Source of the DNA: Paenibacillus agri
GTDB taxonomy: Bacteria; Bacillota; Bacilli; Paenibacillales; Paenibacillaceae
DNA length: 64,000 nt
Reading direction: 5' to 3'
Assembly: GCF_013359945.1 (NCBI RefSeq)
Contig: NZ_JABWCS010000220.1
Coordinates: 186,001-250,000 of the forward strand
The notes beneath the pieces were generated by a model. The model did no database searches. It was not told where the DNA came from and was given only the letters and a program-made list of their open reading frames with translations. The first letter of the stretch is position 1. Each line of letters opens with the position of its first letter. Positions 8,916 to 17,918 of the stretch are shown here, one piece after another. Made by a program: the position numbers and the translations under genes.

Positions 8916-8967
8916 AGAACATAGCGGGTTCAGGAATCCTCCTGAGCACCGCCATGTTCTATTTTTT
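8916..8967. terminator. Long hairpin with T tract
   Basis: Arms AGAACATAGCGG and CCGCCATGTTCT, extended inward by TTCAGGA/TCCTGAG, form an imperfect stem of about 20 bp followed by ATTTTTT. It could terminate rightward transcription ahead of the convergent yhbH, or be a folded repeat of the mobile segment. Confidence 0.5.
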
Positions 8968-9057
8968 GCATTATTTTTAGGCAGATGGGCTTCTCGTTAA
9001 GGAATTCGCCTGTTTTGGGATAGCCCCTTTTCATTATGGATGGCAATCGGAGCGTTA

Positions 9058-10296
9058 TTAGCTGTTCACGGATTCTCTTTTGCCGAAAAAAGTTTTCAGT
9101 GCCTGATAGACTTCTTTCTTATCCTTGATCACATAATGCATGAATTGCTCATGCTTCAGGTGGCGATAGGCTGACATCAGTGTGCTGCTGCGGTTATACT
9201 GGTTCACTTCGCCGTAGCCGAAGAGGTTGCTGCGCTTCAGCAGCTCGCCGATCAGCTTGACGCAGCGCTCGTTGTCAGAAGTAAGATTGTCGCCGTCCGA
9301 GAAGTGGAAGGGGTAGATGTTGTACTTGGACGGCGGGTACCTTTGATCAATAATCTCAAGCGCCTTTTGGTAGGCGGAGGAGCAAATGGTTCCACCGCTC
9401 TCGCCTCTGGTGAAGAAATCATGCTCGCTGACTTCTTTGGCTTCCGTGTGATGCGCCAGAAAAACAATCTCAACCTTCTCATACTGGCGGCGCAGAAAGC
9501 GGGTCATCCAGAAGAAGAAGCTGCGGGCACAGTATTTTTCGAAGGAGCCCATGCTCCCTGATGTGTCCATCATCGCAATAATGACGGCATTGGAATGGGG
9601 GATCGTGATATCATCCCATGTCTTGTAGCGCAGATCATCAGGACTGATGCCGTGGATGCCGGGCGTTCCTCTGCTTGCGTTGCGGCGCAGGTTCTCCAGC
9701 AGGGTGCGCTTTTTATCGATATTGGACATCATACCCTTTTTGCGGATATCGTTGAAGACGATGGACTTCACTTCAATCTCTTCCTTGTCCTTCGGCTTCA
9801 GGTGCGGCAGCTCCATGTCCTGGAACAGAATATCCTCCAGGTCCTCCAGATCGACCTCGGCCTCGATGGTATCCTGACCTGGCTGATCGCCGGCCCGCTC
9901 GCCTTTGCCCGGCTGCGCAGAGGAAGAATCGCGCCCCAGCACGTCGCCGACCTGGCTGTCTCCGTCGCCCTGCCCGACATGCTTCTGCTTGCGGAAGTTA
10001 TAGATAATACGATACTCATCCAGACTGCGGATAGGGACTTTGACGATTTGCTTGCCATCCGACAATATAATATTCTCTTCGGTAACAAGGTCGGGCAGAT
10101 TATCCTTAATGGCTTCCCTGACCTTCTGCTGATGGCGTTCCTGATCCTGATGGCCTTTGCGGTGCAGGGACCAGTCTTCTTTGGATACGACAAAGGTAAA
10201 GGGACCGGATGATTGCGACAGGATGACCACCTCCCCATGGATATAAGTTGCGCTGTGCAGCCGGACCTTGCCGGCTTGTAAATAAAGTATATTCAT
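9058..10296 (-). CDS. yhbH: Sporulation protein YhbH (DUF444/UPF0229)
   Basis: A conserved sporulation-associated protein of unknown biochemistry; in Bacillus yhbH is controlled in sporulation. The frame gives 412 aa from ATG 10296. The core signatures are SKEDWSLHRKGHQDQ, the GQGDGDSQVGDVLGRD loop and a von Willebrand-type metal site DTSGS (D244-S248). The start is doubtful: the ATG has no ribosome site, whereas GGGGAGGTGG at 10236-10227 is well placed for a CTG at 10221. That start would give MSQSSGPFTF before SKEDWSLHRKG, closer to the shorter N-termini of homologues. The gene is divergent from the amidohydrolase gene. Confidence 0.92.
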   Translation of the reverse strand: MNILYLQAGKVRLHSATYIHGEVVILSQSSGPFTFVVSKEDWSLHRKGHQDQERHQQKVREAIKDNLPDLVTEENIILSDGKQIVKVPIRSLDEYRIIYNFRKQKHVGQGDGDSQVGDVLGRDSSSAQPGKGERAGDQPGQDTIEAEVDLEDLEDILFQDMELPHLKPKDKEEIEVKSIVFNDIRKKGMMSNIDKKRTLLENLRRNASRGTPGIHGISPDDLRYKTWDDITIPHSNAVIIAMMDTSGSMGSFEKYCARSFFFWMTRFLRRQYEKVEIVFLAHHTEAKEVSEHDFFTRGESGGTICSSAYQKALEIIDQRYPPSKYNIYPFHFSDGDNLTSDNERCVKLIGELLKRSNLFGYGEVNQYNRSSTLMSAYRHLKHEQFMHYVIKDKKEVYQALKTFFGKRESVNS

Positions 10297-10364
10297 GGCG
10301 ACGAGGGATATGTGATAATCTCAGAAAGTAAAAGGTGAAGTGACCCGTAAAGGAGCAGAGCTTA

Positions 10365-11954
10365 ATGACAACGATTCTATATAAAAATGGAAAGCTGCCG
10401 TCCCGCCACGGAGCGGCAGATGCAATTGTAGCTGAGAACGGCCTAATTACCGCCGTAGGGAACGGCAAGGAGCTGGCCTTGCAGCTTGCAGGCGGGTCGT
10501 ACTCTACTGTGGACTGGGAAGGCGCCCATGTGCTGCCCGGTCTGGTCGATTCCCATCTGCATCTGGGGATGCATGGAATGAAGCTGGACATGCTTGATTT
10601 TACCGGCGTGTCCTCCAAGGAAGAGATGCTGCGCATGATCAGGGAACGCGCAGAAGTGACGCCCGCCGGACAGTGGATTCTCGGCCTGGGCTGGAACGAG
10701 AATGAGTTCAGCCCGGCGGTTGCTCCCCATATCGGAGAGCTGGACGAGATCACGGACCGTCATCCGGTGTTTCTGACCCGGACCTGCTTCCATGCATATC
10801 TGGGGAATAGCGAGGCTTTTCGCCGGGCCGGGATCACAGAAGGAACGCCAGATTTCACCTCAGGTGCATATGGACGCAGCGAGGACGGCCGTCTGAACGG
10901 CTGGGTGTACGAGGATGCTTCCGCGCCGTTCATGGCCGTACAGCCCGCGCCAGACTATGCGGCCAAGAAAGAGGCGATGCGCCGCGGGTATCTGGACGCC
11001 TTGGCGCATGGGATAACCGCAGTCCACACTGAGGATCTGCGGCTACTGGACAGCGTGGAGACGATGCTGCGGATTCACCGGGAGCTGAAGGAGGAAGGAT
11101 TGTTCTTCCGCACTCATCAGCTCTTGTACAACACCTATCTGCCGGAGGTGGAGGCACTAGGTCTTCATGCTGGTCAAGGCGATGAGTGGCTTCGGCTTGG
11201 CGCGGTCAAGCTGTTTACCGATGGAGCCATCGGCGGCCGGACGGCGCTTCTGGAGCAGCCGTACAGCGATGCACCGCATACGTCAGGCATCGCCATCTAC
11301 ACGCAGGAGCAGATTCATGAGATCACCGCTGCTGCCCGGAGGCTGGGCTTTCCGATTGCGGTTCATGCCATCGGAGATGCCGCTGCGCACATGACGCTTA
11401 CCGCCATGGAGCATGCACCGCTGCCTATGTCCGCTGCATTGCCGGACCGGTTCATTCATGCCCAGGTCCTGAATGCCGGACTGGTCCAGCGCATGAAGAA
11501 GTTACGGCTGATCGCAGATGTCCAGCCCAGGTTCGTCGCCAGCGACTTTCCTTGGGTACTGGACCGGGTGGGGAACGAGCGGAGAGACTATCTGTATGCC
11601 TGGAACAAGCTGCTGTCCGCAGGCATCCCATGTGCCGGTGGCAGCGACGCACCGATTGAGCCGATCAATCCGTTCCTTGGCCTGCACGCCGCCGTCACCC
11701 GCCGCAAGCCGGAGGAGACTCATGACGGCTACCTGCCTGGGGAGAAGCTTAGTGTAGAAGAGGCTGTGGGACTGTTCACGTCTGGCAGTGCTGTGGCGGC
11801 CGGAGAAGAGCATGAGCGTGGCGCCATCGCTCCCGGGCGCTGGGCGGATTTCACGGTTATTGACCGTGATATTCATGCCGATCCGCAGGAGCTGCTGCAG
11901 GTGAAGGTCCAAATGACCGTCGTGAACGGTCAGGTGGCGTATAGCGCGACCTGA
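10365..11954 (+). CDS. Amidohydrolase of the YtcJ-like (Amidohydro_3) family
   Basis: A 529-aa cytoplasmic metal-dependent hydrolase. The metal-binding HxH is seen as DSHLHL (H64, H66) after the conserved HVLPGLVD strand; later ligand-type motifs are AVHAIGDAA, RFIHAQ and GSDAPIEPINPF, in the order typical of YtcJ/imidazolone-propionase-like proteins. A C-terminal composite beta-sandwich is completed by GRWADFTVIDRD. AAAGGAG precedes the ATG. The substrate is unknown: family members act on N-acyl or cyclic amides. There is no catabolic partner nearby, so the physiological role cannot be inferred. Confidence 0.88.
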   Translation: MTTILYKNGKLPSRHGAADAIVAENGLITAVGNGKELALQLAGGSYSTVDWEGAHVLPGLVDSHLHLGMHGMKLDMLDFTGVSSKEEMLRMIRERAEVTPAGQWILGLGWNENEFSPAVAPHIGELDEITDRHPVFLTRTCFHAYLGNSEAFRRAGITEGTPDFTSGAYGRSEDGRLNGWVYEDASAPFMAVQPAPDYAAKKEAMRRGYLDALAHGITAVHTEDLRLLDSVETMLRIHRELKEEGLFFRTHQLLYNTYLPEVEALGLHAGQGDEWLRLGAVKLFTDGAIGGRTALLEQPYSDAPHTSGIAIYTQEQIHEITAAARRLGFPIAVHAIGDAAAHMTLTAMEHAPLPMSAALPDRFIHAQVLNAGLVQRMKKLRLIADVQPRFVASDFPWVLDRVGNERRDYLYAWNKLLSAGIPCAGGSDAPIEPINPFLGLHAAVTRRKPEETHDGYLPGEKLSVEEAVGLFTSGSAVAAGEEHERGAIAPGRWADFTVIDRDIHADPQELLQVKVQMTVVNGQVAYSAT

Positions 11955-12083
11955 GCCATGGTTAGGCTGCAGAGGTGCCTGCCGGATATTTTTGCAACCA
12001 AGACTCCCAGGTTTACGTTAATAATAGGGTAGGTTAAAAAGTTTGATAGAGAATACGATCTGAACCCCAAGGAGGCAGCCAAG

Positions 12084-12494
12084 ATGAGACAGAAACGTTT
12101 ATTCCCTGCCACAGCAGCTGCTGCTGTATTGCTGATGGCTTTGACCGCTTGTAGCGGAAATAACTCGGCTCAGCCCGCCGACAACAGTGCAACACCGGTG
12201 CCGACAGTGACCCCGGCTGAAAGCAATGAGCCCACACCTTCCCCTAGTTCCGAAGCTGATGCAATCATGGGAACTGGAATTTATAATGGTCAAATTGACA
12301 ACCATTCTGTGGAGATTGAGACGAAGGATGGAGCTACCTCATTCGAATTGGGACTCGGGATGGAGAATGTGCCGGAGACCCTGAATGAAGGCGACTCTGT
12401 TATCTTTGAATATGTGGAGAAAACCGTAGAAGGCGATGAGAGTCTTAAGCAGCACATACTGTTGAACCTTTCTTTGGCAGATACGGGAGGCTGA
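12084..12494 (+). CDS. Small hypothetical lipoprotein
   Basis: This 136-aa protein has a lipoprotein signal with Cys23 in LTACSGN and then a Ser/Pro/Thr-rich linker. Its C-terminal domain of about 85 residues (GTGIYNGQIDNHSVEI onward) looks beta-rich and may be an OB-like fold. CCAAGGAGG precedes the ATG. I do not recognise a characterised family. It stands alone between the amidohydrolase and a convergent membrane gene, with a strong hairpin just after it. Surface anchoring is supported by sequence; function is unknown. Confidence 0.8.
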   Translation: MRQKRLFPATAAAAVLLMALTACSGNNSAQPADNSATPVPTVTPAESNEPTPSPSSEADAIMGTGIYNGQIDNHSVEIETKDGATSFELGLGMENVPETLNEGDSVIFEYVEKTVEGDESLKQHILLNLSLADTGG

Positions 12495-12520
12495 CGCACT
12501 ACCAGTGGACTTATAAAGGA

Positions 12521-12562
12521 AAACGGGTGTGCCATTCCTGAAAAGGATGGCACACCCGTTTG
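12521..12562. terminator. Bidirectional terminator
   Basis: AAACGGGTGTGCCAT and its complement ATGGCACACCCGTTT form a long GC-rich stem flanked by A and T runs, between the lipoprotein gene and the convergent membrane gene. Confidence 0.85.
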
Positions 12563-12583
12563 TGTCTAAGGTGATTACCGTGA

Positions 12584-13045
12584 TTAAAGTCCGCCAGCGT
12601 TGACGAAGACAGTAGAGATCAGCATCATGAAAAGAAGTACGATGACCCCATTGATAATGGTACCAATAATACCAAACACCTTGCGGCGGTTGCGCAGGGC
12701 GAGGCCGACGATCCCGACAACTACGCCTATCACGTTCAGGGCTGACAGAATCAGTACGGAAATACCAATAGTGATAATGACTTCAGATGCACTGGCCAAT
12801 AGATTTCCTGATTGATCGAATACGGAGGTTGCCATCGCGCCTACGACTACAAAAGCAATGACGTAGCCGAGCACGGTGACCATACTGATGACGAATGAAG
12901 CGATGCCGGGCCCGGAATGTTTGAAATCCTGCTTCATCTCTTGGTATTGATAGGGTTGCTGGAATTCAGACGGTTGTTCGCTAGCAAACCTGTCTTCTGA
13001 TTCTGTGTCCAGCGGCTCTTGCTTCGATTGAGGATTATACTCCAC
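12584..13045 (-). CDS. Small DUF4190-like membrane protein
   Basis: This 153-aa protein starts at a GTG (13045) with AAAGGAGTG upstream. Residues 1-45 are acidic, Gln/Ser-rich and soluble. Three hydrophobic helices follow (about residues 48-70, 88-112 and 122-147), the last two separated by the basic turn ALRNRRKVFG. That layout is typical of DUF4190-like proteins of unknown function in Gram-positives. It faces the preceding lipoprotein gene tail to tail. Confidence 0.75.
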   Translation of the reverse strand: MEYNPQSKQEPLDTESEDRFASEQPSEFQQPYQYQEMKQDFKHSGPGIASFVISMVTVLGYVIAFVVVGAMATSVFDQSGNLLASASEVIITIGISVLILSALNVIGVVVGIVGLALRNRRKVFGIIGTIINGVIVLLFMMLISTVFVNAGGL

Positions 13046-13208
13046 AGGCTACACTCCTTTAGAAGCTATGAATAAATGTGTACTCCTAACTTTTTCATAA
13101 GGTGGTGTTAAAAGCAAGTCCCCGGACGCAAAAAGTTCATGGATTCCGGCTGGAAATGATCTGTAGTGATACGTTAAGATAGGGGAAGCTTATTCTAAGG
13201 AGTTGTCT

Positions 13209-13595
13209 ATGATGCAACGCACATTTATGGCTTGGGGCGCTTTGCTGGCGATGCTGGCGGTAGCCATTGGCGCTTTTGGTGCCCATATACTGAAGCCGGT
13301 CATCAGCGAGCATTACATGACGGTCTATGAGACTGGCGTCCAGTACCATATGTTCCATGCGCTTGGCTTAGTGCTGATTGCTCTGGTTGCGGGACAATGG
13401 GGAGAGAGTGCCCGGCTTCGCTGGGCTGGATGGCTGCTGATGATTGGTATCGTGCTGTTCTCAGGAAGCCTGTATGTTCTGAGCATAACCGGGATTAAGG
13501 TTCTCGGCGCCATCACGCCGCTTGGTGGTGTGAGCTTCATTGCAGGCTGGATCTGTCTGGCACTGGAAGCCTTTGCGCGCAAACCTCAACGCTAG
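13209..13595 (+). CDS. DUF423 family membrane protein
   Basis: This 128-aa protein has four predicted helices and matches the DUF423 (YwdK-like) family: GAFGAH near the N-terminus, YHMFHALGL in the middle and ITPLGGVSFIAGW near the C-terminus. AAGGAG at 13197-13202 favours the ATG at 13209 (or 13212) over the TTG at 13203, which overlaps the ribosome site. Function unknown. It is a single-gene unit ended by the hairpin at 13638. Confidence 0.9.
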   Translation: MMQRTFMAWGALLAMLAVAIGAFGAHILKPVISEHYMTVYETGVQYHMFHALGLVLIALVAGQWGESARLRWAGWLLMIGIVLFSGSLYVLSITGIKVLGAITPLGGVSFIAGWICLALEAFARKPQR

Positions 13596-13637
13596 TCGCC
13601 CACTATATGATCTTATTTACTAGAATGTCTTGGATTT

Positions 13638-13690
13638 AACAACAAACAAGCACCCGACCTTGATCATAAGGCGGGTGCTTGTTTGTTGTT
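13638..13690. terminator. Bidirectional terminator, 19-bp perfect stem
   Basis: Arms at 13638-13656 and 13672-13690 (AACAACAAACAAGCACCCG and its complement) pair fully, with T/A-rich outer parts. It lies between convergent genes. Confidence 0.88.
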
Positions 13691-13708
13691 GGCCTGTTAT
13701 GCCGTTCT

Positions 13709-14224
13709 TTACGAAAACTCGTCGATCTCGTACAAGCTGAAGGTGTACACTTGCTTCTCATCGACATGATAGACGCTGATCGAGTTGTCTGTCTCATCAA
13801 AATTCAAAATGCGGCAGGGAATGGATACCTGCTGTCCGCGGCGGTTCGCTCTAAGGCGGACCAACTGATTATTCTGAATATACTGACGGATCTTTCCATG
13901 AACATCGGAAGGTCCGTTGTCGGGAGCTTTCTCTGCTCTTGGCTCCGCTTGTTGCGGTGTTTGCTTCTTCGTCTGCTTCGCTGGCAATTTTATGGGTGTA
14001 GGAGGGGGAGTCTCCTGCTGCAGAGCCATTTTAGCCGAACGGAGAAGACTGTCTATTGTTCGCCCCAATTCAAGGCCCGAATTAATGTTAAAATCGGTAA
14101 TCTTGTCATTGTTGTTCAACATCTCAAGCAAATATTGCAAGGCAAGCGGGTTAGTACGGGCATTGATCAGGATGTCGACGTTGAAAAGATAGTTACCGTC
14201 CGTGTTTTGCAGTTTCTTGTCCAT
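13709..14224 (-). CDS. Hypothetical two-part protein with WYL-like C-terminal barrel
   Basis: A 171-aa cytoplasmic protein. Residues 1-70 look helical (NVDILINARTNPLALQYLLE); residues 70-110 form a Pro/Gln/Lys-rich linker; residues 111-171 (IRQYIQNNQLVRLRAN through YTFSLYEIDEF) have the small-barrel pattern of WYL-type domains. No HTH is seen. GGGGGAAAT precedes the ATG. No named function. It is convergent with the DUF423 gene. Confidence 0.75.
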   Translation of the reverse strand: MDKKLQNTDGNYLFNVDILINARTNPLALQYLLEMLNNNDKITDFNINSGLELGRTIDSLLRSAKMALQQETPPPTPIKLPAKQTKKQTPQQAEPRAEKAPDNGPSDVHGKIRQYIQNNQLVRLRANRRGQQVSIPCRILNFDETDNSISVYHVDEKQVYTFSLYEIDEFS

Positions 14225-14447
14225 ATTTCCCCCAGCTCAAATCGTTTGGAAACGATCTTTCAAAATAATAATAAAGCTTAATAAACTATACCACTAAACA
14301 GGACGAAAGCATATACCTCGTAATGGGGGAGCGCGGACTTCATTTCTCTTTTGCCCATATGGAAATTATAGGTCTATCGTCCACACGCGGAAAGCTGGGT
14401 ATGAATACAAATACATCGTGGATCGTCAAAACAAGGAGGTGTTGTCT

Positions 14448-14750
14448 GTGGTTACTTTGGAGCCCATTACGGTAGGGGGCCATGTCCTGGTCGGAGTGGA
14501 AGTCAAACTCCCCAAAACAACATTGCTTACCATCAGCACAAGCCGGGGTTACATTATGTGCGGTGCCCTGGATGTAGGCCTGCTGAATGAGAAGCTGAGC
14601 GACCGCGGGATCATCGCTGCGCGTGCAGTAGGCGTGCGGACGTTGTCGCAACTACTTGAAGCACCGCTGGAGTCAGTAACTATAGAAGCAGAGAATCTGG
14701 GGATTCTCCCGGGCATGCCCGGATCGGAGGCTTTGCTCCGCATGCTTTGA
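14448..14750 (+). CDS. YunC-like DUF1805 protein
   Basis: This 100-aa protein matches the DUF1805/YunC family (LEPITVGGHVLVGVEVKLP, TSRGYIMCGALDVGLLN, RAVGVRTLSQLL). The GTG at 14448 is chosen because AAGGAGGT lies seven bases upstream; an in-frame ATG at 14418 has no such site. In Bacillus, yunC is adjacent to yunD, a 5'-nucleotidase-like gene; here such a gene lies 15 kb away (30264). Function is unknown. Confidence 0.87.
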   Translation: MVTLEPITVGGHVLVGVEVKLPKTTLLTISTSRGYIMCGALDVGLLNEKLSDRGIIAARAVGVRTLSQLLEAPLESVTIEAENLGILPGMPGSEALLRML

Positions 14751-14786
14751 GATTCCAGCTATCTTTTACTGAGGATAAGAAGTCCA

Positions 14787-14808
14787 GAGGGCCTGCGGGC
14801 CCTTTTTT
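14787..14808 (+). terminator. Terminator after yunC-type gene
   Basis: AGGGCC and GGCCCT pair around a four-base loop and are followed by TTTTTT. Confidence 0.75.
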
Positions 14809-14943
14809 GAATGTCATGAAGGGGGCATAAGGGGCTGCTTCTTGGTTCATCCTACATACGGAAGGGTAAATGGAGAATAGACAACGCTAGGCCGGACAGG
14901 AACCTGCAGCCGGTTAATCTACGGATAAGGAAGGGATAGAGAC

Positions 14944-15405
14944 ATGGCTAAAGCAACCAACAAAGTCGATACTGCCTCGCTGGAACAAATTCTGAACCGT
15001 GAGGTAGCCAACCTGAATGTGTTGTACGTAAAAATTCATAACTATCACTGGTATGTAAAAGGAGAGCAGTTCTTCTCCCTGCATGTTAAATTTGAAGAGT
15101 TATATGACGATATCACGCTCAAAATGGATGAGGTGGCGGAGCGCCTGCTGAGCATCAAGGGACGTCCTGCCGCTACATTGAAGGAATATCTCGAACTGGC
15201 TACCATCCAGGAAGCAACGGGCAAGGAGGATACACGAGCGATGGTTCAGACCCTGATTGAAGACTTCGCGACTGTATCGGAGGAGCTGACGGAAGGGATT
15301 GAACTGGCGGAAAAAGGAAACGATCAGCCGACAGCCGATCTGTTCATCAAAATCCGCAGCGATCTGGAGAAGCAGCAATGGATGCTACGTTCTTTTCTGG
15401 GATAA
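14944..15405 (+). CDS. dps: Dps-family ferritin-like DNA-protection protein
   Basis: A 153-aa protein expected to form a 12-subunit shell that oxidises and stores iron and protects DNA from peroxide damage. The ferroxidase ligands are in place: H35 in NYHWYVKG, H47 in FFSLH, D62 and E66 in MDEVAERLL, with the IKGRP turn. The N-terminal tail is short with three lysines. AAGGAAGGGA precedes the ATG. It is monocistronic between two terminators. No PerR box was recognised upstream. Its position beside a Fur-boxed suf operon forms an iron-themed neighbourhood. Confidence 0.93.
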   Translation: MAKATNKVDTASLEQILNREVANLNVLYVKIHNYHWYVKGEQFFSLHVKFEELYDDITLKMDEVAERLLSIKGRPAATLKEYLELATIQEATGKEDTRAMVQTLIEDFATVSEELTEGIELAEKGNDQPTADLFIKIRSDLEKQQWMLRSFLG

Positions 15406-15462
15406 AACTGCTGGATAGCAGACAAGTCATTTTGAGTTAAATAATGATAGTTCAGGATTCAA

Positions 15463-15490
15463 AAGAGCCTCCCGGCGGGAGGCTCTTCTT
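15463..15490 (+). terminator. Terminator after dps
   Basis: AGAGCCTCCCG pairs with CGGGAGGCTCT and is followed by TCTTG; the stem is strong and the T run weak. Confidence 0.75.
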
Positions 15491-15642
15491 GTTGATTGAG
15501 GGATGCGCTTCATGAAAATTTGTAGACTTCTGTCACAAAAGTTATAATTCATGTATATCTAGCTGGAAGGGAGAGAATGTTCGCCGATGCCAGTCCTATA
15601 GCCCTGAAAATTGTAGATCAGCGTTTGTAAAAGAACCGCATT

Positions 15643-15675
15643 TATAATAAAATTAATGAGAATCATTGATAATCA
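15643..15675 (+). promoter_or_regulatory. Fur-like box over the suf promoter region
   Basis: A TATAAT (15643-15648) is followed at once by TAATGAGAATCATTGATAAT (from 15654), which resembles the Fur consensus of repeated GATAAT/ATTATC words. Another TATAAT at 15543 could serve a second start. Iron control of suf is usual; which promoter is used here is not shown. Confidence 0.5.
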
Positions 15676-15806
15676 GGGATTTTCAATTTATAATAATTTT
15701 AATGTGATATACAATCTAATTGTGCTGGCAATCAGGGAACGCCCTGCTAAATACACATGCAGCTTTCTGATTTCGCAAATCACGAACAATGGAGGGAATA
15801 ACAGTT

Positions 15807-16589
15807 ATGGCAGCAGAATTTGTCATCGAGGGATTGAAAGCGACGATTGAAGGAAAAGAGATTTTGAAAGGCATTAACCTTTCCATGAAGGGTGGAGAAA
15901 TCCACGCGATCATGGGTCCGAATGGTACAGGTAAGAGTACACTGGCTTCCGCTTTGATGGGCCATCCTAAATATGAAGTAACTGAAGGAACAGCAACACT
16001 TGAAGGTGAAGACCTTCTGGAGATGGCTGTAGACGAGCGCGCACGCGCCGGTCTGTTCCTGGCAATGCAATATCCGAGCGAAATTTCCGGAGTAACTAAC
16101 TCTGACTTCCTGCGCAGTGCAATCAACGCACGTCGTGAGGAAGGCAACGAAATTTCACTGATCCGCTTTATCCGTCAAATGGAAGCGAAGATGAAGGAAC
16201 TCGACATGAATCCTGAATTCCTGCACCGTTACCTGAACGAAGGCTTCTCCGGCGGGGAGAAGAAGCGTAACGAAATCCTGCAAATGATGATGCTGGATCC
16301 TAAGATTGTCGTGCTGGATGAGATTGACTCCGGTCTTGACATCGATGCACTCAAAATCGTAGCAGAAGGCGTTAACTCTATGCGTAGCGAAGAGCGCGGC
16401 TTCCTGGTTATTACTCACTACCAACGTTTGCTTAACTACATCAAACCAGACTTCGTACACGTAATGATGCAAGGCCGCATCGTGAAATCCGGTGGTCCTG
16501 AGCTGGCACAGCGCCTTGAAGCTGAGGGTTATGAATGGATTAAGGAAGAGCTGGGTATTGAAGACGAGACTGTAGGACAAGAAGCTTAA
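15807..16589 (+). CDS. sufC: Fe-S cluster assembly ATPase SufC
   Basis: A 260-aa ABC-type ATPase that works with SufB and SufD as the scaffold complex building [Fe-S] clusters in the cytoplasm. Walker A is GPNGTGKST, the signature is FSGGEKKRNEILQ and Walker B is VVLDEIDSGLDID. The ATG at 15807 is chosen for GGAGGG ten bases upstream; an in-frame ATG at 15789 overlaps that site. It is the first gene of sufC-D-S-U-B, the order seen in Bacillus. Confidence 0.96.
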   Translation: MAAEFVIEGLKATIEGKEILKGINLSMKGGEIHAIMGPNGTGKSTLASALMGHPKYEVTEGTATLEGEDLLEMAVDERARAGLFLAMQYPSEISGVTNSDFLRSAINARREEGNEISLIRFIRQMEAKMKELDMNPEFLHRYLNEGFSGGEKKRNEILQMMMLDPKIVVLDEIDSGLDIDALKIVAEGVNSMRSEERGFLVITHYQRLLNYIKPDFVHVMMQGRIVKSGGPELAQRLEAEGYEWIKEELGIEDETVGQEA

Positions 16590-16616
16590 GAGACGCCAGG
16601 AAGGAGGAGACCACTT

Positions 16617-17918
16617 ATGACGACGCAAACCATTCTTCCGGTGGACGCCAAAGCCCTGAGCGAGCTATCGCAAAGCAACGGCGAACCAAACTGGCTTCAA
16701 GCAAGCCGTTTGAGTGCACTGGAACTGGCAGCCGAACTGGGGCTGCCTAAACTCGAAAAAACCAAGATTGATCCATGGAACGTGGACAATTACGGAACCT
16801 ATAAATCAAGCCAAGTATTGACTGACCTGAGTGCAGTTCCAGCTTCTATTGCAGAACTGGTGAAGGACCAGGAGCAGGGCAACCTGATTATTCAGCGCAA
16901 CTCTGGTGCAGTGTACACTCACCTCTCCCCAGAACTCGCAGCACAGGGTGTGATCTTTACTGATCTGCAGACTGCAGCTAGAGAGCATGGTGAGCTGGTA
17001 CAGCGGTACCTGCATCAAGCCGTGAAGCCTGAAGAGCACTCCATTGCCGCGCTACATGCTGCACTTTGGAACGGAGGGGTGTTCCTCTACGTGCCGAAGA
17101 ACGTCGTTATTGAAACGCCATTGCAGGCAGTGTTGCTTACAGATGATGCAGAAGCAGCCTTCGTTCCGCATATCCTGATTGTTGCGGACACGAACAGTTC
17201 TGTAACCTACGTAGACAACTATGTATCGGACAAGGCGGAAGCCGGTCTGCATAACGGTGCTGTGGAAGTGTTCGTTGGTGCTGGTGCGCATGTGCGTTAT
17301 GCTACCGTTCACCAACTGGGTGCAGATACTGCCGATATTACCTATCGCCGTGCTATTGTGGATAACGATGGAACGATCGAATGGATCGTCGGCGAGATGA
17401 ACTATGGCCATACCGCAAGTGACACCAAGTCGATCCTGAAGGGTAATGGCTCAAGCTCTGATGCTAAAGTTATTGCTGTAGGTTCTGGTTCACAGAAGCT
17501 GAACTATACTACACAAGCACAGCATTTTGGCAAAAACACACCAAGTGACATGATCACTCGTGCAGTAATGCGTGAGGAAGCTAATTCGATCATTAACGGA
17601 ATTACCAAAATCGAGAAGGGCGCAACCCGTGCAGACGGTCAGCAGACTGAAAAAGTTCTGATGCTGAGTCCAAAAGCACGCGGCGACGCTAACCCGATTC
17701 TGCTGATAGATGAAGATGATGTTACAGCAGGCCATGCCGCTTCCGTAGGACAGGTCAATCCCGAGCAGGTCTACTACCTGATGTCCCGCGGAATCTCCAG
17801 ACGTGACGCGGAAGCATTGATCATCTACGGCTTCCTGGCACCTGTCGTGTCTCAAATTCCACTGGAGGGACTGCGGACCCAGCTCCAATCCCTAGTGGAA
17901 AGGAAGTTAGGACAATGA
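16617..17918 (+). CDS. sufD: Fe-S cluster assembly protein SufD
   Basis: A 433-aa scaffold subunit of the SufBCD complex. It has the right-handed beta-helix core and the conserved C-terminal block (GQVNPEQVYYLMSRGISRRDAE, here in part) shared with SufB. AAGGAGGAGA precedes the ATG. Its last four bases (ATGA) overlap the start of sufS, which suggests coupled translation. Confidence 0.95.
   Translation: MTTQTILPVDAKALSELSQSNGEPNWLQASRLSALELAAELGLPKLEKTKIDPWNVDNYGTYKSSQVLTDLSAVPASIAELVKDQEQGNLIIQRNSGAVYTHLSPELAAQGVIFTDLQTAAREHGELVQRYLHQAVKPEEHSIAALHAALWNGGVFLYVPKNVVIETPLQAVLLTDDAEAAFVPHILIVADTNSSVTYVDNYVSDKAEAGLHNGAVEVFVGAGAHVRYATVHQLGADTADITYRRAIVDNDGTIEWIVGEMNYGHTASDTKSILKGNGSSSDAKVIAVGSGSQKLNYTTQAQHFGKNTPSDMITRAVMREEANSIINGITKIEKGATRADGQQTEKVLMLSPKARGDANPILLIDEDDVTAGHAASVGQVNPEQVYYLMSRGISRRDAEALIIYGFLAPVVSQIPLEGLRTQLQSLVERKLGQ

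Larger units (their letters stand above)
8414..9027. mobile_element. IS-like segment with 15-bp terminal inverted repeats, no intact transposase
   Basis: GGGGTTGTCCCAAAA at 8414-8428 is matched in inverted orientation by a copy at 9013-9027 (GGGGCTATCCCAAAA on the minus strand), 13 of 15 identical. Ends of this sort resemble those of IS1182-type elements in Firmicutes, but that attribution is from memory. The 614-bp interior has no transposase-sized frame; it holds a 21-bp repeat array, a 29-bp direct repeat and a long hairpin. No clear target duplication was found. A decayed IS or MITE is the best reading; chance pairing of two unrelated repeats is possible. Confidence 0.45.
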
